Assembly: GCA_949294335.1 (NCBI GenBank)
Contig: CASFGO010000021.1
Location: 1-64,000 of the forward strand
DNA: 64,000 bases
From: an uncultured bacterium
GTDB taxonomy: Bacteria > Cyanobacteriota > Vampirovibrionia > Gastranaerophilales > Gastranaerophilaceae
Reading direction: 5' to 3'
In this document: positions 17,060 to 26,100 of the stretch, piece by piece
Numbering within the stretch: position 1 is the first letter of the stretch
Layout of the letters: each line of letters opens with the position of its first letter
Notes under the pieces: model-generated
The model's input: the letters and a program-made list of their open reading frames with translations, nothing else
What the model was told of the DNA's origin: nothing
Databases searched by the model: none
Made by a program: the position numbers and the translations under genes

Positions 17060-17895
17060 TGAAAATCGAATTAGAAGCTGCGCAATTCGGTTCAAATTAT
17101 AAATGCAGTTACGATGATATACAGAATCTTTTAGAGTTTGCTAAAGGTAACAGTATATCATCTGTTTGTATTTCAGCAAATAATTCAATAGTTGAAAAAA
17201 TATTAGGTCAATGCGGGATCGATGATTTTGATATAACAACCAAGACAATATCCATAAATAAAACTCTTACAAGAAATGAAAATTTCGAAAATATTAAATA
17301 TGAATTTTATAACACACAGAAAAGATTAGGCTATATTGAATTATATGGACTAATCATAGATGCAACTGATTTATTATCAGACCAAGGTTTAACAGTTTGG
17401 GATTTAATCACAGATTTTAAAGATAAGGAATACGTTTATAAAACAGGTGTAAGAGTACAAAACCCAAGTGAACTAATAGAAATCATTGATATGATTGATA
17501 TTGATATAGTACATCTACCACTTAATTTATTAGATCAAAGATTTGTAGGCTTATTAAAGGAAATTAAAAGAAAAGGCATAGAAATACATACATATTCAAC
17601 ATTCTTACAAGGGGTATTGTTATTAAATGAATATCAAATTCCTGAATATTTTAGAGAAATAAAGCATATACTAACAAGTATTCCTGAACCCAAAATGGCT
17701 TATGCACTATCATTTCCAAAGCTAATTAAAGAAGTTGATAAAATAATACTAGGATGCTATACAAAAGAAGATTTAGCAGTAATTAATAACATGTATAATT
17801 ACAAAACAAATAATGTTGATTATAGTATTTATAGAGTTAAAAACCTTGATTTTATTAAACCTTCGATATTTAACTCAAAATGTAAATATATGTGA
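17059..17895 (+). CDS. Aldo/keto reductase-like protein, probably non-catalytic
   Basis: A 278-aa protein. The recognisable landmarks are those of the aldo/keto reductase subgroup found in sugar and polysaccharide loci: AAQFGSNY at the N-terminus (usual TAQFGxxYG), TGVRVQNPSELIEII (usual GVSVYxPxEL), DIVHLPLNLLDQRF, and GIEIHTYSTFLQGVLLL. The catalytic residues are missing: the D-T-A-x-x-Y-G segment is replaced by CISANNS (residues ~37-43), and the H of L-L-x-H-D is Asp (LIIDATD). It is therefore likely a pseudoenzyme or altered-function relative. It is coupled to the 169-aa gene and ends in TGA. Confidence 0.75.
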   Translation: MKIELEAAQFGSNYKCSYDDIQNLLEFAKGNSISSVCISANNSIVEKILGQCGIDDFDITTKTISINKTLTRNENFENIKYEFYNTQKRLGYIELYGLIIDATDLLSDQGLTVWDLITDFKDKEYVYKTGVRVQNPSELIEIIDMIDIDIVHLPLNLLDQRFVGLLKEIKRKGIEIHTYSTFLQGVLLLNEYQIPEYFREIKHILTSIPEPKMAYALSFPKLIKEVDKIILGCYTKEDLAVINNMYNYKTNNVDYSIYRVKNLDFIKPSIFNSKCKYM

Positions 17896-17926
17896 ATACA
17901 TACTTTATATTTAATATTATCTCTGT

Positions 17927-17932
17927 TATAAT
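17927..17932 (+). promoter_or_regulatory. Candidate -10 box
   Basis: A TATAAT hexamer lies ~60 bp upstream of the 228-aa gene, with TTTATA at 17-bp spacing as a weak -35 box. Confidence 0.35.
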
Positions 17933-17990
17933 AGTTAAACAGAGAGTCAACCAATAATAATCGTCTCGAAGGATAAAAGGAGTGTTTAGT

Positions 17991-18677
17991 ATGGTAGGGT
18001 CAGTAAGCAGTATTCATACTGCAAATAAAAATAATGCAAAGACAATTAGACAAAAAACAATAGATAAAGGACAACAAGGCTTCATTTTAGGTGCAGGAGT
18101 TGGAGCTATAGCAGGATATTCAAAAAAAAGTTGGCTAAAAAACGATAAACCAAGTGATAAATTTGTAAAACAGGTTTCTAAAGAAATGGAAAAAACATTA
18201 GAACCACAAGAAAAAAGTGAACTAACAAAAGTTAATAAGTTTTTTGAAGCACTATTAGACTATAGAACTGAACCGGATGAACTTCGTCAAAGAATAGAAA
18301 AAAGTAGTGAGTTATCAAATGCGATAATAAAAAAAGAAGGTGAAACAACAGAAGTAGCATTAGATAGAATATTTAACCAAGATAAACCTGAACTAAAAAA
18401 AGAATTAAGACATTTACAAGATAGAACAGTTGTAGATAAAAAAGTTAATATTTATGCTGCTAAAAACCTAATTAAGAAAAACTTTAACAAAGAAACAAAA
18501 AAATTTGAAAAAGCAAATGATACAACAAAAGAAGCCTTTTCAATCATAAAAAAAGCAATAAAGAGAACAAGAATTAAAACAGCAGTTAAAGATACGTTTG
18601 TTGGTGGAATTTTATTAGGTATAGGCGGAATGCTGATTGGTGCTCACGAATTATCAAAACAGCAAAAAGCAAAATAA
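17991..18677 (+). CDS. Hypothetical protein with two Gly-rich hydrophobic segments
   Basis: A 228-aa protein. The start ATG at 17991 is set by AAAGGAG 8 nt upstream; an in-frame GTG at 17982 falls on the ribosome site itself. There are two glycine-zipper-like hydrophobic segments: residues ~27-39 (GFILGAGVGAIAGY) and ~203-219 (VGGILLGIGGMLIGAHEL). Between them is a long, highly charged Lys/Glu helical region. The architecture suggests a membrane-associated helical protein with both ends in or at the bilayer. The family is unrecognised. A terminator follows within 20 bp. Confidence 0.7.
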   Translation: MVGSVSSIHTANKNNAKTIRQKTIDKGQQGFILGAGVGAIAGYSKKSWLKNDKPSDKFVKQVSKEMEKTLEPQEKSELTKVNKFFEALLDYRTEPDELRQRIEKSSELSNAIIKKEGETTEVALDRIFNQDKPELKKELRHLQDRTVVDKKVNIYAAKNLIKKNFNKETKKFEKANDTTKEAFSIIKKAIKRTRIKTAVKDTFVGGILLGIGGMLIGAHELSKQQKAK

Positions 18678-18694
18678 AATATATAAATAGCGAC

Positions 18695-18732
18695 AAAAAT
18701 AGGGTATTGATTAGTTTCAATACCCTATTTTT
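18695..18732. terminator. Bidirectional intrinsic terminator
   Basis: A 16-bp perfect stem (AAAAATAGGGTATTGA with its complement) around a short loop, A-run before and T-run after. It serves the 228-aa gene on the plus strand and rnpB on the minus strand. Confidence 0.85.
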
Positions 18733-18737
18733 ATAAA

Positions 18738-19152
18738 GAAAGTAGCTCATAAGCCGTGTTCTGTTTCTCGATAATCATCTGTCTGGTATTATAATTACTC
18801 ATAATCTCAAGCGATAATTTAGAAGTTGGCGGACAGCCTTTAAAACCTTCAATTCTATCTTGCATCCTATCTGGGTTTACCTAGCCGATACCTCTCGATA
18901 TCGCTGGTGATGCTCTTACCTCACCGTTGCACCATCGCCTGTGAATAACTTCCATCGGCAGTCTAGCAAAGTGGCGTAGTGTTCGCCCTGCTCGTCTTGC
19001 TCATCGCAAGCCGACTCCGGCTCACACCGGCTTCGCTTTTCATTTCTGTGGCACTTTCCACCGGCTCACGCCGTCCGGAGTTTCTCCGGAGATTTGTCCT
19101 TAGATGCACGGACTTTCCTCACTTTTTCAAGCGCGATTATCCGACTACTTTC
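18738..19152 (-). ncRNA. rnpB: RNase P RNA
   Basis: The ribozyme that matures tRNA 5' ends, about 415 nt. Read on the minus strand it opens GAAAGTAGTCGG and contains the conserved GAGGAAAGTCCGTGC (P4 5' strand). It closes with ACAGAACACGGCTTATGAGC, and the terminal GAGCTACTTTC pairs with the 5' end to form P1. The GC-rich stem-loops near 19010-19090 contrast with the AT-rich surroundings. It has bacterial type A-like layout. No real protein gene occupies this interval. Ends are set by the P1 pairing and are accurate to a few bases. Confidence 0.95.
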
Positions 19153-19168
19153 AAGCTTATTATATAAC

Positions 19169-19206
19169 AAAAAAGAGACTTAGGAGAATCCTAAATCTCT
19201 TTTTTA
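19169..19206 (-). terminator. Terminator of the rpmI-rplT transcript
   Basis: A hairpin AAGAGACTTAGGA / TCCTAAATCTCTT with one C-A mismatch and a short loop, flanked by A6 and T6 runs. It lies just beyond the rplT stop on the minus strand and may also act toward rnpB. Confidence 0.8.
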
Positions 19207-19222
19207 TAAACTCGATTAATAA

Positions 19223-19576
19223 CTAAGCAATAGCTTCTTTTGCTTTTTCAACAACTAAAGCAAATGCTTCTTTATCATTAACTGCTAAATCAGCAAGCAT
19301 TTTTCTGTTAACTAAGATGTTAGCTTTTTTGCAAGCATTAACAAATCTTGAGTAGCTCATACCTTGAGCTCTAACAGCTGCATTGATTCTAACAATCCAA
19401 AGACGACGCATATTACGTTTTGTAGCACGTCTATCTCTATAAGCGTATTTTAAAGCTTTCATAACAGCACAGTTAGCAACTTTAAATATTCTGCTTCTTG
19501 CGCCTTTGAAGCCTTTAGCTAGTTTTAATATTTTTTTGTGTCTATTACGACATACATTTCCACGTTTTACTCTCAT
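19223..19576 (-). CDS. rplT: 50S ribosomal protein L20
   Basis: A 117-aa basic ribosomal protein required for early 50S assembly. Typical L20 sequence: [23 protein letters not shown] at the N-terminus, then [24 protein letters not shown]. Length is standard. It lies 12 bp after rpmI, giving the conserved rpmI-rplT order. infC, the usual first gene, is not upstream here. Confidence 0.98.
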   Translation of the reverse strand: MRVKRGNVCRNRHKKILKLAKGFKGARSRIFKVANCAVMKALKYAYRDRRATKRNMRRLWIVRINAAVRAQGMSYSRFVNACKKANILVNRKMLADLAVNDKEAFALVVEKAKEAIA

Positions 19577-19588
19577 TGTTCAACACTC

Positions 19589-19798
19589 CTATCTTGAATA
19601 CTTCTTGTAAGGTAACTCATAAGATACCAATTTTACTTGGCTATCAGCAATCGCGATATCTCCGAAAATTTTACGTTTTCTAGAGCCGGATTTGTGTTGA
19701 AGCAAGTGGCCGATACCTGCATGTCTTCTTTGAATTTTGCCTGATGCTGTTACTTTGTAACGTTTAGCAGCAGCTTTGTGAGTTTTCATCTTTGGCAT
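19589..19798 (-). CDS. rpmI: 50S ribosomal protein L35
   Basis: A 69-aa protein starting MPKMKTHKAAAKRYKVTASGKI, the standard L35 N-terminus, with HLLQHKSGSRKRK in the middle. I start at ATG 19798, behind AAAGGAG; in-frame starts further upstream add non-conserved residues. It is the first gene of the rpmI-rplT pair. Confidence 0.97.
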   Translation of the reverse strand: MPKMKTHKAAAKRYKVTASGKIQRRHAGIGHLLQHKSGSRKRKIFGDIAIADSQVKLVSYELPYKKYSR

Positions 19799-19974
19799 TT
19801 TATTTCTCCTTTTTTTATTCATACCGGATAGGCATACCAACGCACTATATCTCGGTTAATATCTATTGTACGGACTAAATATATAATTGCAAGTATGCTG
19901 GTAAATAATTGTTAATAATGTATTGTTAATATTTTTTTTATGCTAAAATATTCATATATTAATTGGAGTAAGAA

Positions 19975-20256
19975 ATGATTACAATAAAAGATGTTGAACA
20001 TGTAGCAAAATTAGCAAGATTAGAGTTAACAGAAGAAGAGAAACAAAAATTTACTACTCAATTGGGTGATGTTTTAAAATACGTTGATCAAATGAATGAA
20101 GTTGATACAACAGGGGTTGAACCAATGGCTCACGCAATTGACTTTGTTAACGTTATGAGAGATGACGTTGTTAAATATGAGCAAACAAAAGAAGAACTTA
20201 TGAAAAATGCTCCGAGTGAAGAAAACGGATTTTTCAAAGTTCCAAAAATAAATTAA
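19975..20256 (+). CDS. gatC: Asp/Glu-tRNA amidotransferase subunit C
   Basis: A 93-aa small subunit of GatCAB, which converts misacylated Glu-tRNA(Gln) and Asp-tRNA(Asn). It shows the family N-terminus [20 protein letters not shown], the central [12 protein letters not shown], and the C-terminal [15 protein letters not shown] at 19975 follows TTGGAG. It stands alone with its own terminator; gatA lies 41 kb away at 61499-62980, and gatB is not in the window. Confidence 0.96.
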   Translation: MITIKDVEHVAKLARLELTEEEKQKFTTQLGDVLKYVDQMNEVDTTGVEPMAHAIDFVNVMRDDVVKYEQTKEELMKNAPSEENGFFKVPKIN

Positions 20257-20266
20257 GAGAGATAAC

Positions 20267-20291
20267 GAGGGACTTGTTCCCTCTTTTTTTT
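20267..20291 (+). terminator. Terminator after gatC
   Basis: Stem GAGGGA/TCCCTC with a 5-nt loop followed by T8, 10 bp after the gatC stop. Confidence 0.88.
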
Positions 20292-20356
20292 ATGCTACGT
20301 ACGTAAACAATTTTCGCTTTTCGAAAGATTGCATTTCAGTAAATGGGGAGTATGTT

Positions 20357-21958
20357 ATGACAAAATTTATATTTATTACAGGTGGTGTAGTAAGTTCACT
20401 AGGTAAAGGTATTATTGGTGCTTCTTTAGGACGTTTATTACGTTCAAAAGGATTTAGTGTTGCGATTCAAAAATTTGACCCTTATATAAATGTTGATCCT
20501 GGAACCATGAGCCCTTTCCAACATGGTGAAGTTTTTGTAACAGATGACGGAGCAGAAACCGACCTTGACTTGGGACACTATGAAAGATTTATTGATGCTA
20601 ATTTTAGCCAAATTAGTAATGTTACATCTGGTAGTGTTTATCAAACCGTTATTAAAAAAGAACGTAGAGGTGATTACTTAGGTGCTACTGTTCAAACTAT
20701 TCCTCATATTACTAACGAAATTAAATCAAGAATTATAAAAGCGCAAAAACATTTTAATACTGATTTTCAAATTATTGAAATTGGCGGAACAATAGGGGAC
20801 ATTGAAAGCTTACCTTTTATTGAATCAATTAGACAATTCAAAACAGAAGTTGGCGTTGGAAACGCTATAAATGTTCACTGTACATTGTTACCATATTTAC
20901 CAACTTCAGGCGAATTAAAAACAAAACCTTCTCAACATAGTGTTAACGTATTAAGAAGTTACGGTTTACAACCTGAAATTTTGGTTTGCAGAACATCTAA
21001 ACCAATTCCTAAAACTGAAAAAGAAAAATTAGCTCTATTCTGTTCAGTGCCTAAAGATGCGGTAATTGAATGTCGTGATATGAAATCAATTTATGAAGTT
21101 CCACTAGTTTTAGAACAACAAAACTTCGCAGAAGTTGTTCTTAAACTACTTCAAACACCTGATAAAAAAGCAGATTTAAAAGAATGGGAACAACTTGTTG
21201 AAAGAATTAAAAACCCTAAAAAAACAATAAAAATCGCTATTGCTGGTAAATATACAAAACTTTCGGATGCTTATATTTCAGTAGTAGAATCATTAAAACA
21301 CGCAGGATATAAAAATGAAGCAAAAGTTGAAATTAAATGGATTAATTCAGAAGAGTGCAATGATTATAATGAATGTAAAAAAATGCTTTCTGATGTTCAA
21401 GGCTTGGTAGTTCCTGGTGGATTTGGAGTGAGAGGTATCGAAGGGAAGCTTAATGCCATTCGCTACGCTCGTGAAAACAATCTTCCTTTCTTAGGAATAT
21501 GTCTTGGTATGCAATGTACAGTAATTGAATACGCAAGAAATGTTGTAGGATTAAAAGATGCTAATTCAAAAGAATTTGATGAAGGTGCAACTTACCCTGT
21601 AATTGACTTAATGACAGAACAAAAGAACGTTAAAGGATACGGCGGTACAATGAGACTTGGCGCTTACGACTGTATCGTTAAAAAAGGTTCAAAAGCTGAA
21701 AAAGCTTACGGTGCAACAAAAATTTCTGAACGCCATAGACACAGATACGAAGTTAATAACGAATTTATTGATAAGATTTCAGATGCAGGTTTGGTATTCT
21801 CAGGCATGTCACCTGATGGTATGTTAGCTGAAATGGTTGAATTACCACAAAATGATTGGTTTGTTGCTGCTCAATTCCACCCTGAATTCAAATCAAGACC
21901 AAACAGACCTCATCCATTATTTGTTGGTTTAATTGACGCAGCTTGCGAAAGAGTTTAG
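20357..21958 (+). CDS. pyrG: CTP synthase
   Basis: A 533-aa enzyme aminating UTP to CTP with glutamine. The synthetase domain begins [17 protein letters not shown] and contains [29 protein letters not shown] metal and UTP sites. The class I glutamine amidotransferase domain (from ~290) has nucleophile Cys in [10 protein letters not shown] and the catalytic His/Glu in [10 protein letters not shown]. Length is normal. Its stop is 10 bp before ilvC, so the two may form one transcript. Confidence 0.98.
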   Translation: MTKFIFITGGVVSSLGKGIIGASLGRLLRSKGFSVAIQKFDPYINVDPGTMSPFQHGEVFVTDDGAETDLDLGHYERFIDANFSQISNVTSGSVYQTVIKKERRGDYLGATVQTIPHITNEIKSRIIKAQKHFNTDFQIIEIGGTIGDIESLPFIESIRQFKTEVGVGNAINVHCTLLPYLPTSGELKTKPSQHSVNVLRSYGLQPEILVCRTSKPIPKTEKEKLALFCSVPKDAVIECRDMKSIYEVPLVLEQQNFAEVVLKLLQTPDKKADLKEWEQLVERIKNPKKTIKIAIAGKYTKLSDAYISVVESLKHAGYKNEAKVEIKWINSEECNDYNECKKMLSDVQGLVVPGGFGVRGIEGKLNAIRYARENNLPFLGICLGMQCTVIEYARNVVGLKDANSKEFDEGATYPVIDLMTEQKNVKGYGGTMRLGAYDCIVKKGSKAEKAYGATKISERHRHRYEVNNEFIDKISDAGLVFSGMSPDGMLAEMVELPQNDWFVAAQFHPEFKSRPNRPHPLFVGLIDAACERV

Positions 21959-21968
21959 GAGATATCTT

Positions 21969-22991
21969 ATGAGCGATTTAAAAATTTATTTAGATAAAGA
22001 TATTGATACAAATTTAATAAAAACAAAAAAAATAGCAGTAATTGGATTCGGTTCACAAGGATACGGACAATCAATGAATTTAAGGGATTCTGGTTGCGAT
22101 GTGGTTCTAGGATTAAGACAAGGCGGAGTTTCTGATACAAAAGCAAAAGATTATGGACTAACTACAATGTCAATTGCTGATGCTGTTAAACAAGCTGATA
22201 TTATTCAAGTTTTAATTCCTGATGAAATCCAAGCTGAAGTTTATGAAAAAGAAATTAAGCCTAACTTAAGAGCAGGGCAATATTTAATGTTTGCTCACGG
22301 ATTTAATATTCACTTCAATAAAATTGTTCCACCAAATGATATAAACGTCATAATGGTAGCCCCAAAAGCTCCTGGACACACTGTAAGAAGTGAGTATGTT
22401 CAAGGTAAAGGAACTCCATCATTGATTGCAATATATCAAGATGTAACAGGGGATTCAAAAGAAGTTGCTCTATCTTATGCTGCTGCAATTGGGGCTGGTC
22501 GTGCAGGTATTATCGAAACAACATTTAGAGAAGAAACCGAAACAGATTTATTTGGAGAACAAGTTGTTTTATGCGGTGGTTGCACTGCACTTATCAAAGC
22601 CGCATTTGAAACATTAGTTGATGCAGGGTATTCACCTTATATGGCATATTTTGAAGTTTGCCACGAATTAAAGCTCATTGTTGACTTAATTAATGAAGGC
22701 GGAATTGATGCAATGCACTATTCAATTTCAAATAATGCTGAATATGGAGATTTAACAAGAGGCCCAAGACTTATTAAAGCAGAAGTTAAAGAAGAAATGA
22801 AAAACATCTTAAAAGATATTCAAGACGGAACTTATGCTAACGAATTTATGAATGAGCTTCAATCAGGTGGTAAAAATTTCCAAAAACTAAGAGAAGCTAA
22901 CAACAACCATTTAATAGAAAAAGTCGGTGCTGAAATAAGAAACTCATTTAGTTGGGGAAAAGAAAAAATCCTTGATAAATCTAAAAACTAA
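21969..22991 (+). CDS. ilvC: Ketol-acid reductoisomerase
   Basis: A 340-aa class I enzyme of valine/isoleucine synthesis. It has the N-terminal Rossmann motif [17 protein letters not shown], then [12 protein letters not shown], the metal-binding [13 protein letters not shown], and the end IRNSFSWG. The start is ATG at 21969 with AGGAG upstream; an alternative in-frame start at 21933 lies inside pyrG. No other ilv/leu genes are adjacent. A hairpin follows 26 bp after the stop. Confidence 0.97.
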   Translation: MSDLKIYLDKDIDTNLIKTKKIAVIGFGSQGYGQSMNLRDSGCDVVLGLRQGGVSDTKAKDYGLTTMSIADAVKQADIIQVLIPDEIQAEVYEKEIKPNLRAGQYLMFAHGFNIHFNKIVPPNDINVIMVAPKAPGHTVRSEYVQGKGTPSLIAIYQDVTGDSKEVALSYAAAIGAGRAGIIETTFREETETDLFGEQVVLCGGCTALIKAAFETLVDAGYSPYMAYFEVCHELKLIVDLINEGGIDAMHYSISNNAEYGDLTRGPRLIKAEVKEEMKNILKDIQDGTYANEFMNELQSGGKNFQKLREANNNHLIEKVGAEIRNSFSWGKEKILDKSKN

Positions 22992-23017
22992 AGCATATTA
23001 AAATAAAAATACTTAAC

Positions 23018-23046
23018 AAAAGACTCTATTGAACATAGAGTCTTTG
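23018..23046 (+). terminator. Hairpin after ilvC
   Basis: Stem AAAGACTCTA/TAGAGTCTTT with a 7-nt loop and only a moderate T-run (TTTGTTAATTT). Confidence 0.65.
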
Positions 23047-23143
23047 TTAATTTATGTAAAAATGTAAGTTGTATTACTAAAGATTAAGATAAAACATCCG
23101 TTTACACAAAATAATTAGGAATAAGTGTATTTGAGGTGTAGTA

Positions 23144-26100
23144 ATGACTGAACAAACATTTAAATTAAAAAATTCACAAACAGGGAATTATTGGCAAATT
23201 ATTAATGGAAAAAGAGTTTATTTCAATAAAGAAAAGAAACAAATAGATGAAGCTGTATTCTTACAAAGTGAGAATGCAAAAATCAATAAAGATGGCAAGA
23301 TTCAGTCAAATAAAATCTACATAAAAGGTTCTACATCAGGCAGATACTACACAATAGAGAATGGTGTTAGACATTATTTTGCTGCCAATGGTAATGAAAT
23401 AAAAGAATCATACTTCTTTCAACAAGAAGGAGTCAAAAAGAATGAAAAAGGACAACTTGTAAAAGTTAAAAAAGAGTCTGTACAAGCAAAATCTGCCAAA
23501 ATTATTGCAAAAAACTTGAAAAAAGCAACAGATGGATGGAATGATAATGATGCAATAAAAGCCGAAATGTCCAAAGTAGATAATGCAGAAGAATTAAAAG
23601 AATTAGAAAAACAATTATCAGCAGCTGGATATAAAGCAGATGATATGTATTCATCTGTTGAAAAATTCTTATATGAAGAATTAGATGAAAATAGCATCGG
23701 TGATAATTCATTTGAGTATTTAGAACAATTAGTACAAAAATGGATACAAAACGGCGTATTAAAAGGTGATGATGCAATAAAAGCCCAAGCAAGATTAGCA
23801 GCAAGAATTATAAGAGATGGTGGAGATGGAATGGGCACAGATAAGGATGAAATTAAAAGAGGTCTCCATTTAATAAAAACACCAAAATCAACAGGGAAAG
23901 TAGCACAAGATGAAATAAATGTTAAAAAAGTATATCAAGAAGTTCAAAGGATAATAAAAAATGCACACAATGAAACATTAGAAGAATACCTAGTTGGTGA
24001 AGTTAGTGAAGATGAATTAAAATCATTAAAAGGTATAATGGCTCAAAATAGTGCAGTTCAAGGAAAAACAAAGCAACAAGCTATCGCAGATTTACTAATT
24101 GAAGCCGTAGAAGGCGCAGGAACAGATGTTGAAGAATTAAAAGAAGCATTAAAAGGTATAAAATCCCCACAAGACAGAGTTGCAATAAATGCAATGCTAC
24201 AAAAATATTGTAAAGAAAAAGGCATAAATGGACAAATAAAAGGTCAGAATGCAATCCAAGCAATAATGTATGACGAACTAGATGGTTTTGCAGGGGTTGG
24301 AACAAATCATGAAGAAATCAGAAAATTCAATGAAATGATGATTTCACAAGGTGCATATAATAAAACCGAAGCAGTATCCTTAAGAGCACAACAAGCGGCT
24401 TTACAAATCCTTGAAGGGGATATGGATAATATAAAAGATGCTTTAGAAAATATAAAAGATAAAGAAGTCTTAAAAGCTGTAAATACACTTTTAACAACAA
24501 AAGGTTATAGCAATATAGACGCATACCTAGCTAAAATCGGAAAAACACAAGAAGAACAAGATATTGCAAATTCAATTTTAGCTAAGAAAAAACTTTTAAC
24601 AGATGAAAAAGCAGCAGAAGTAGCAACAAATTTATTATTAAACAAAGACTTTGACATTAAAGCTAATGGAGTAAGAGCAATTGTTAATGATAAGATTGCG
24701 AGATTAGTTGATGAAAAATTACATAAATCAAATACATCATTAGCAAAAGTTCTTAATGAATTCAACACTGATAAAGAAAAATACAAATCAACAGCTGCTT
24801 ATTTTGATTTCAATGGTGGCATATTAGGAGAATTTATTGCTGACCAATATAAAGAAAATACAGATATTAGTGATAATTTATACTTGGAATCATCAACTCC
24901 AGTAAAAACTATATCTAAAAATGATAAAAAAGGTTATGAAATAACTATCAATAAAATAGAATCAGACTTAAATAAATTAAAAGAAGACTATCAAGCAGCA
25001 CTTGATACACAAGGATCTTTATCTGCTGCAGTTGATTACATTGCATCAGCATACAATCTAGGCACAAATAGAGATGATATTGAAGCAAGAATTGCACATG
25101 AGGAAGAATCTTTAAGATTATACAAACTTGCCTCTGAAGGTAAATTATCAAAATTTGTTGACGGCAAAGAAGTTCCAGTAACTTTTGAAGAAATATTCAA
25201 AGAACGTCAGTCAATGTTTGTAACAGGAGCACCAGGATCATTAAGTGCAACAATTAATAATGTATCTGGTAAAGAAACAACAGAATACAATTCTAAAGCT
25301 ATAGAAAATGTTGCTAAACAAGGTGAAAGAATGGCTGCAATGAATATGGCCAAAGATATAATTTCATCAAGTTGGATTGAATTGAATAACGGTTTAAAAT
25401 CAAAAGATGAAAATGAGTTAACAATATCAGTATACAATGGAGTTGCAGCATTATCAAAATTAAACCCAAACATTACATTAGCAACACTAGGTTTACAATA
25501 TAATGGAACAAATATTTTAGACTCAACAGGTAAAAAGCTAAGCACAGATAAATTAGCAGAAATAGCAAAAAGCTTAAAAGAAGATTATTCAAAAATAAGC
25601 AAAGAAGTATTTAATAAAGATATCCCATCAAATACACAAAACGATGAGATAAATGAGTTATTAGAAGACGGATATGACGAGCAGCTAGAAGGATTCAAAG
25701 AAGAATATAAAAAAGCATTTGGGCAAGAACCAACAGATGAAATGCTAGAAGATTATCTAACAACAGTAAGTACTGGTGTAATGATAGTTAATATAGGTGC
25801 AGCAATAGGAGCAACAATATTAACAGCAGGATATGGATCATTAGCAATATTTGCAGCTGTTGGTGGGACATCAGCAGGATTAAATATGTTAGAACACTCA
25901 ACAGATGCTAATGGTTTAACAAATGATGAATTCACCCAAGATATGGAACAAGCAATTTGGGACGGAGCATTAGGTGCCGTTGGAGTTAAAGTTGGTCAAT
26001 ATGCAGAAAAATTTGCAACAAATGCAGAAGTATTATTGAAGAATAAACAATTTGTACAAAATACATTAGGCAAAGTTATGAACTTGAATAGCCACCAAGC

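Noticed and set aside
18979..19167. 62-codon open frame on the plus strand
   Set aside because: It lies antisense within RNase P RNA; the RNA's conserved sequence and P1 pairing explain the region.
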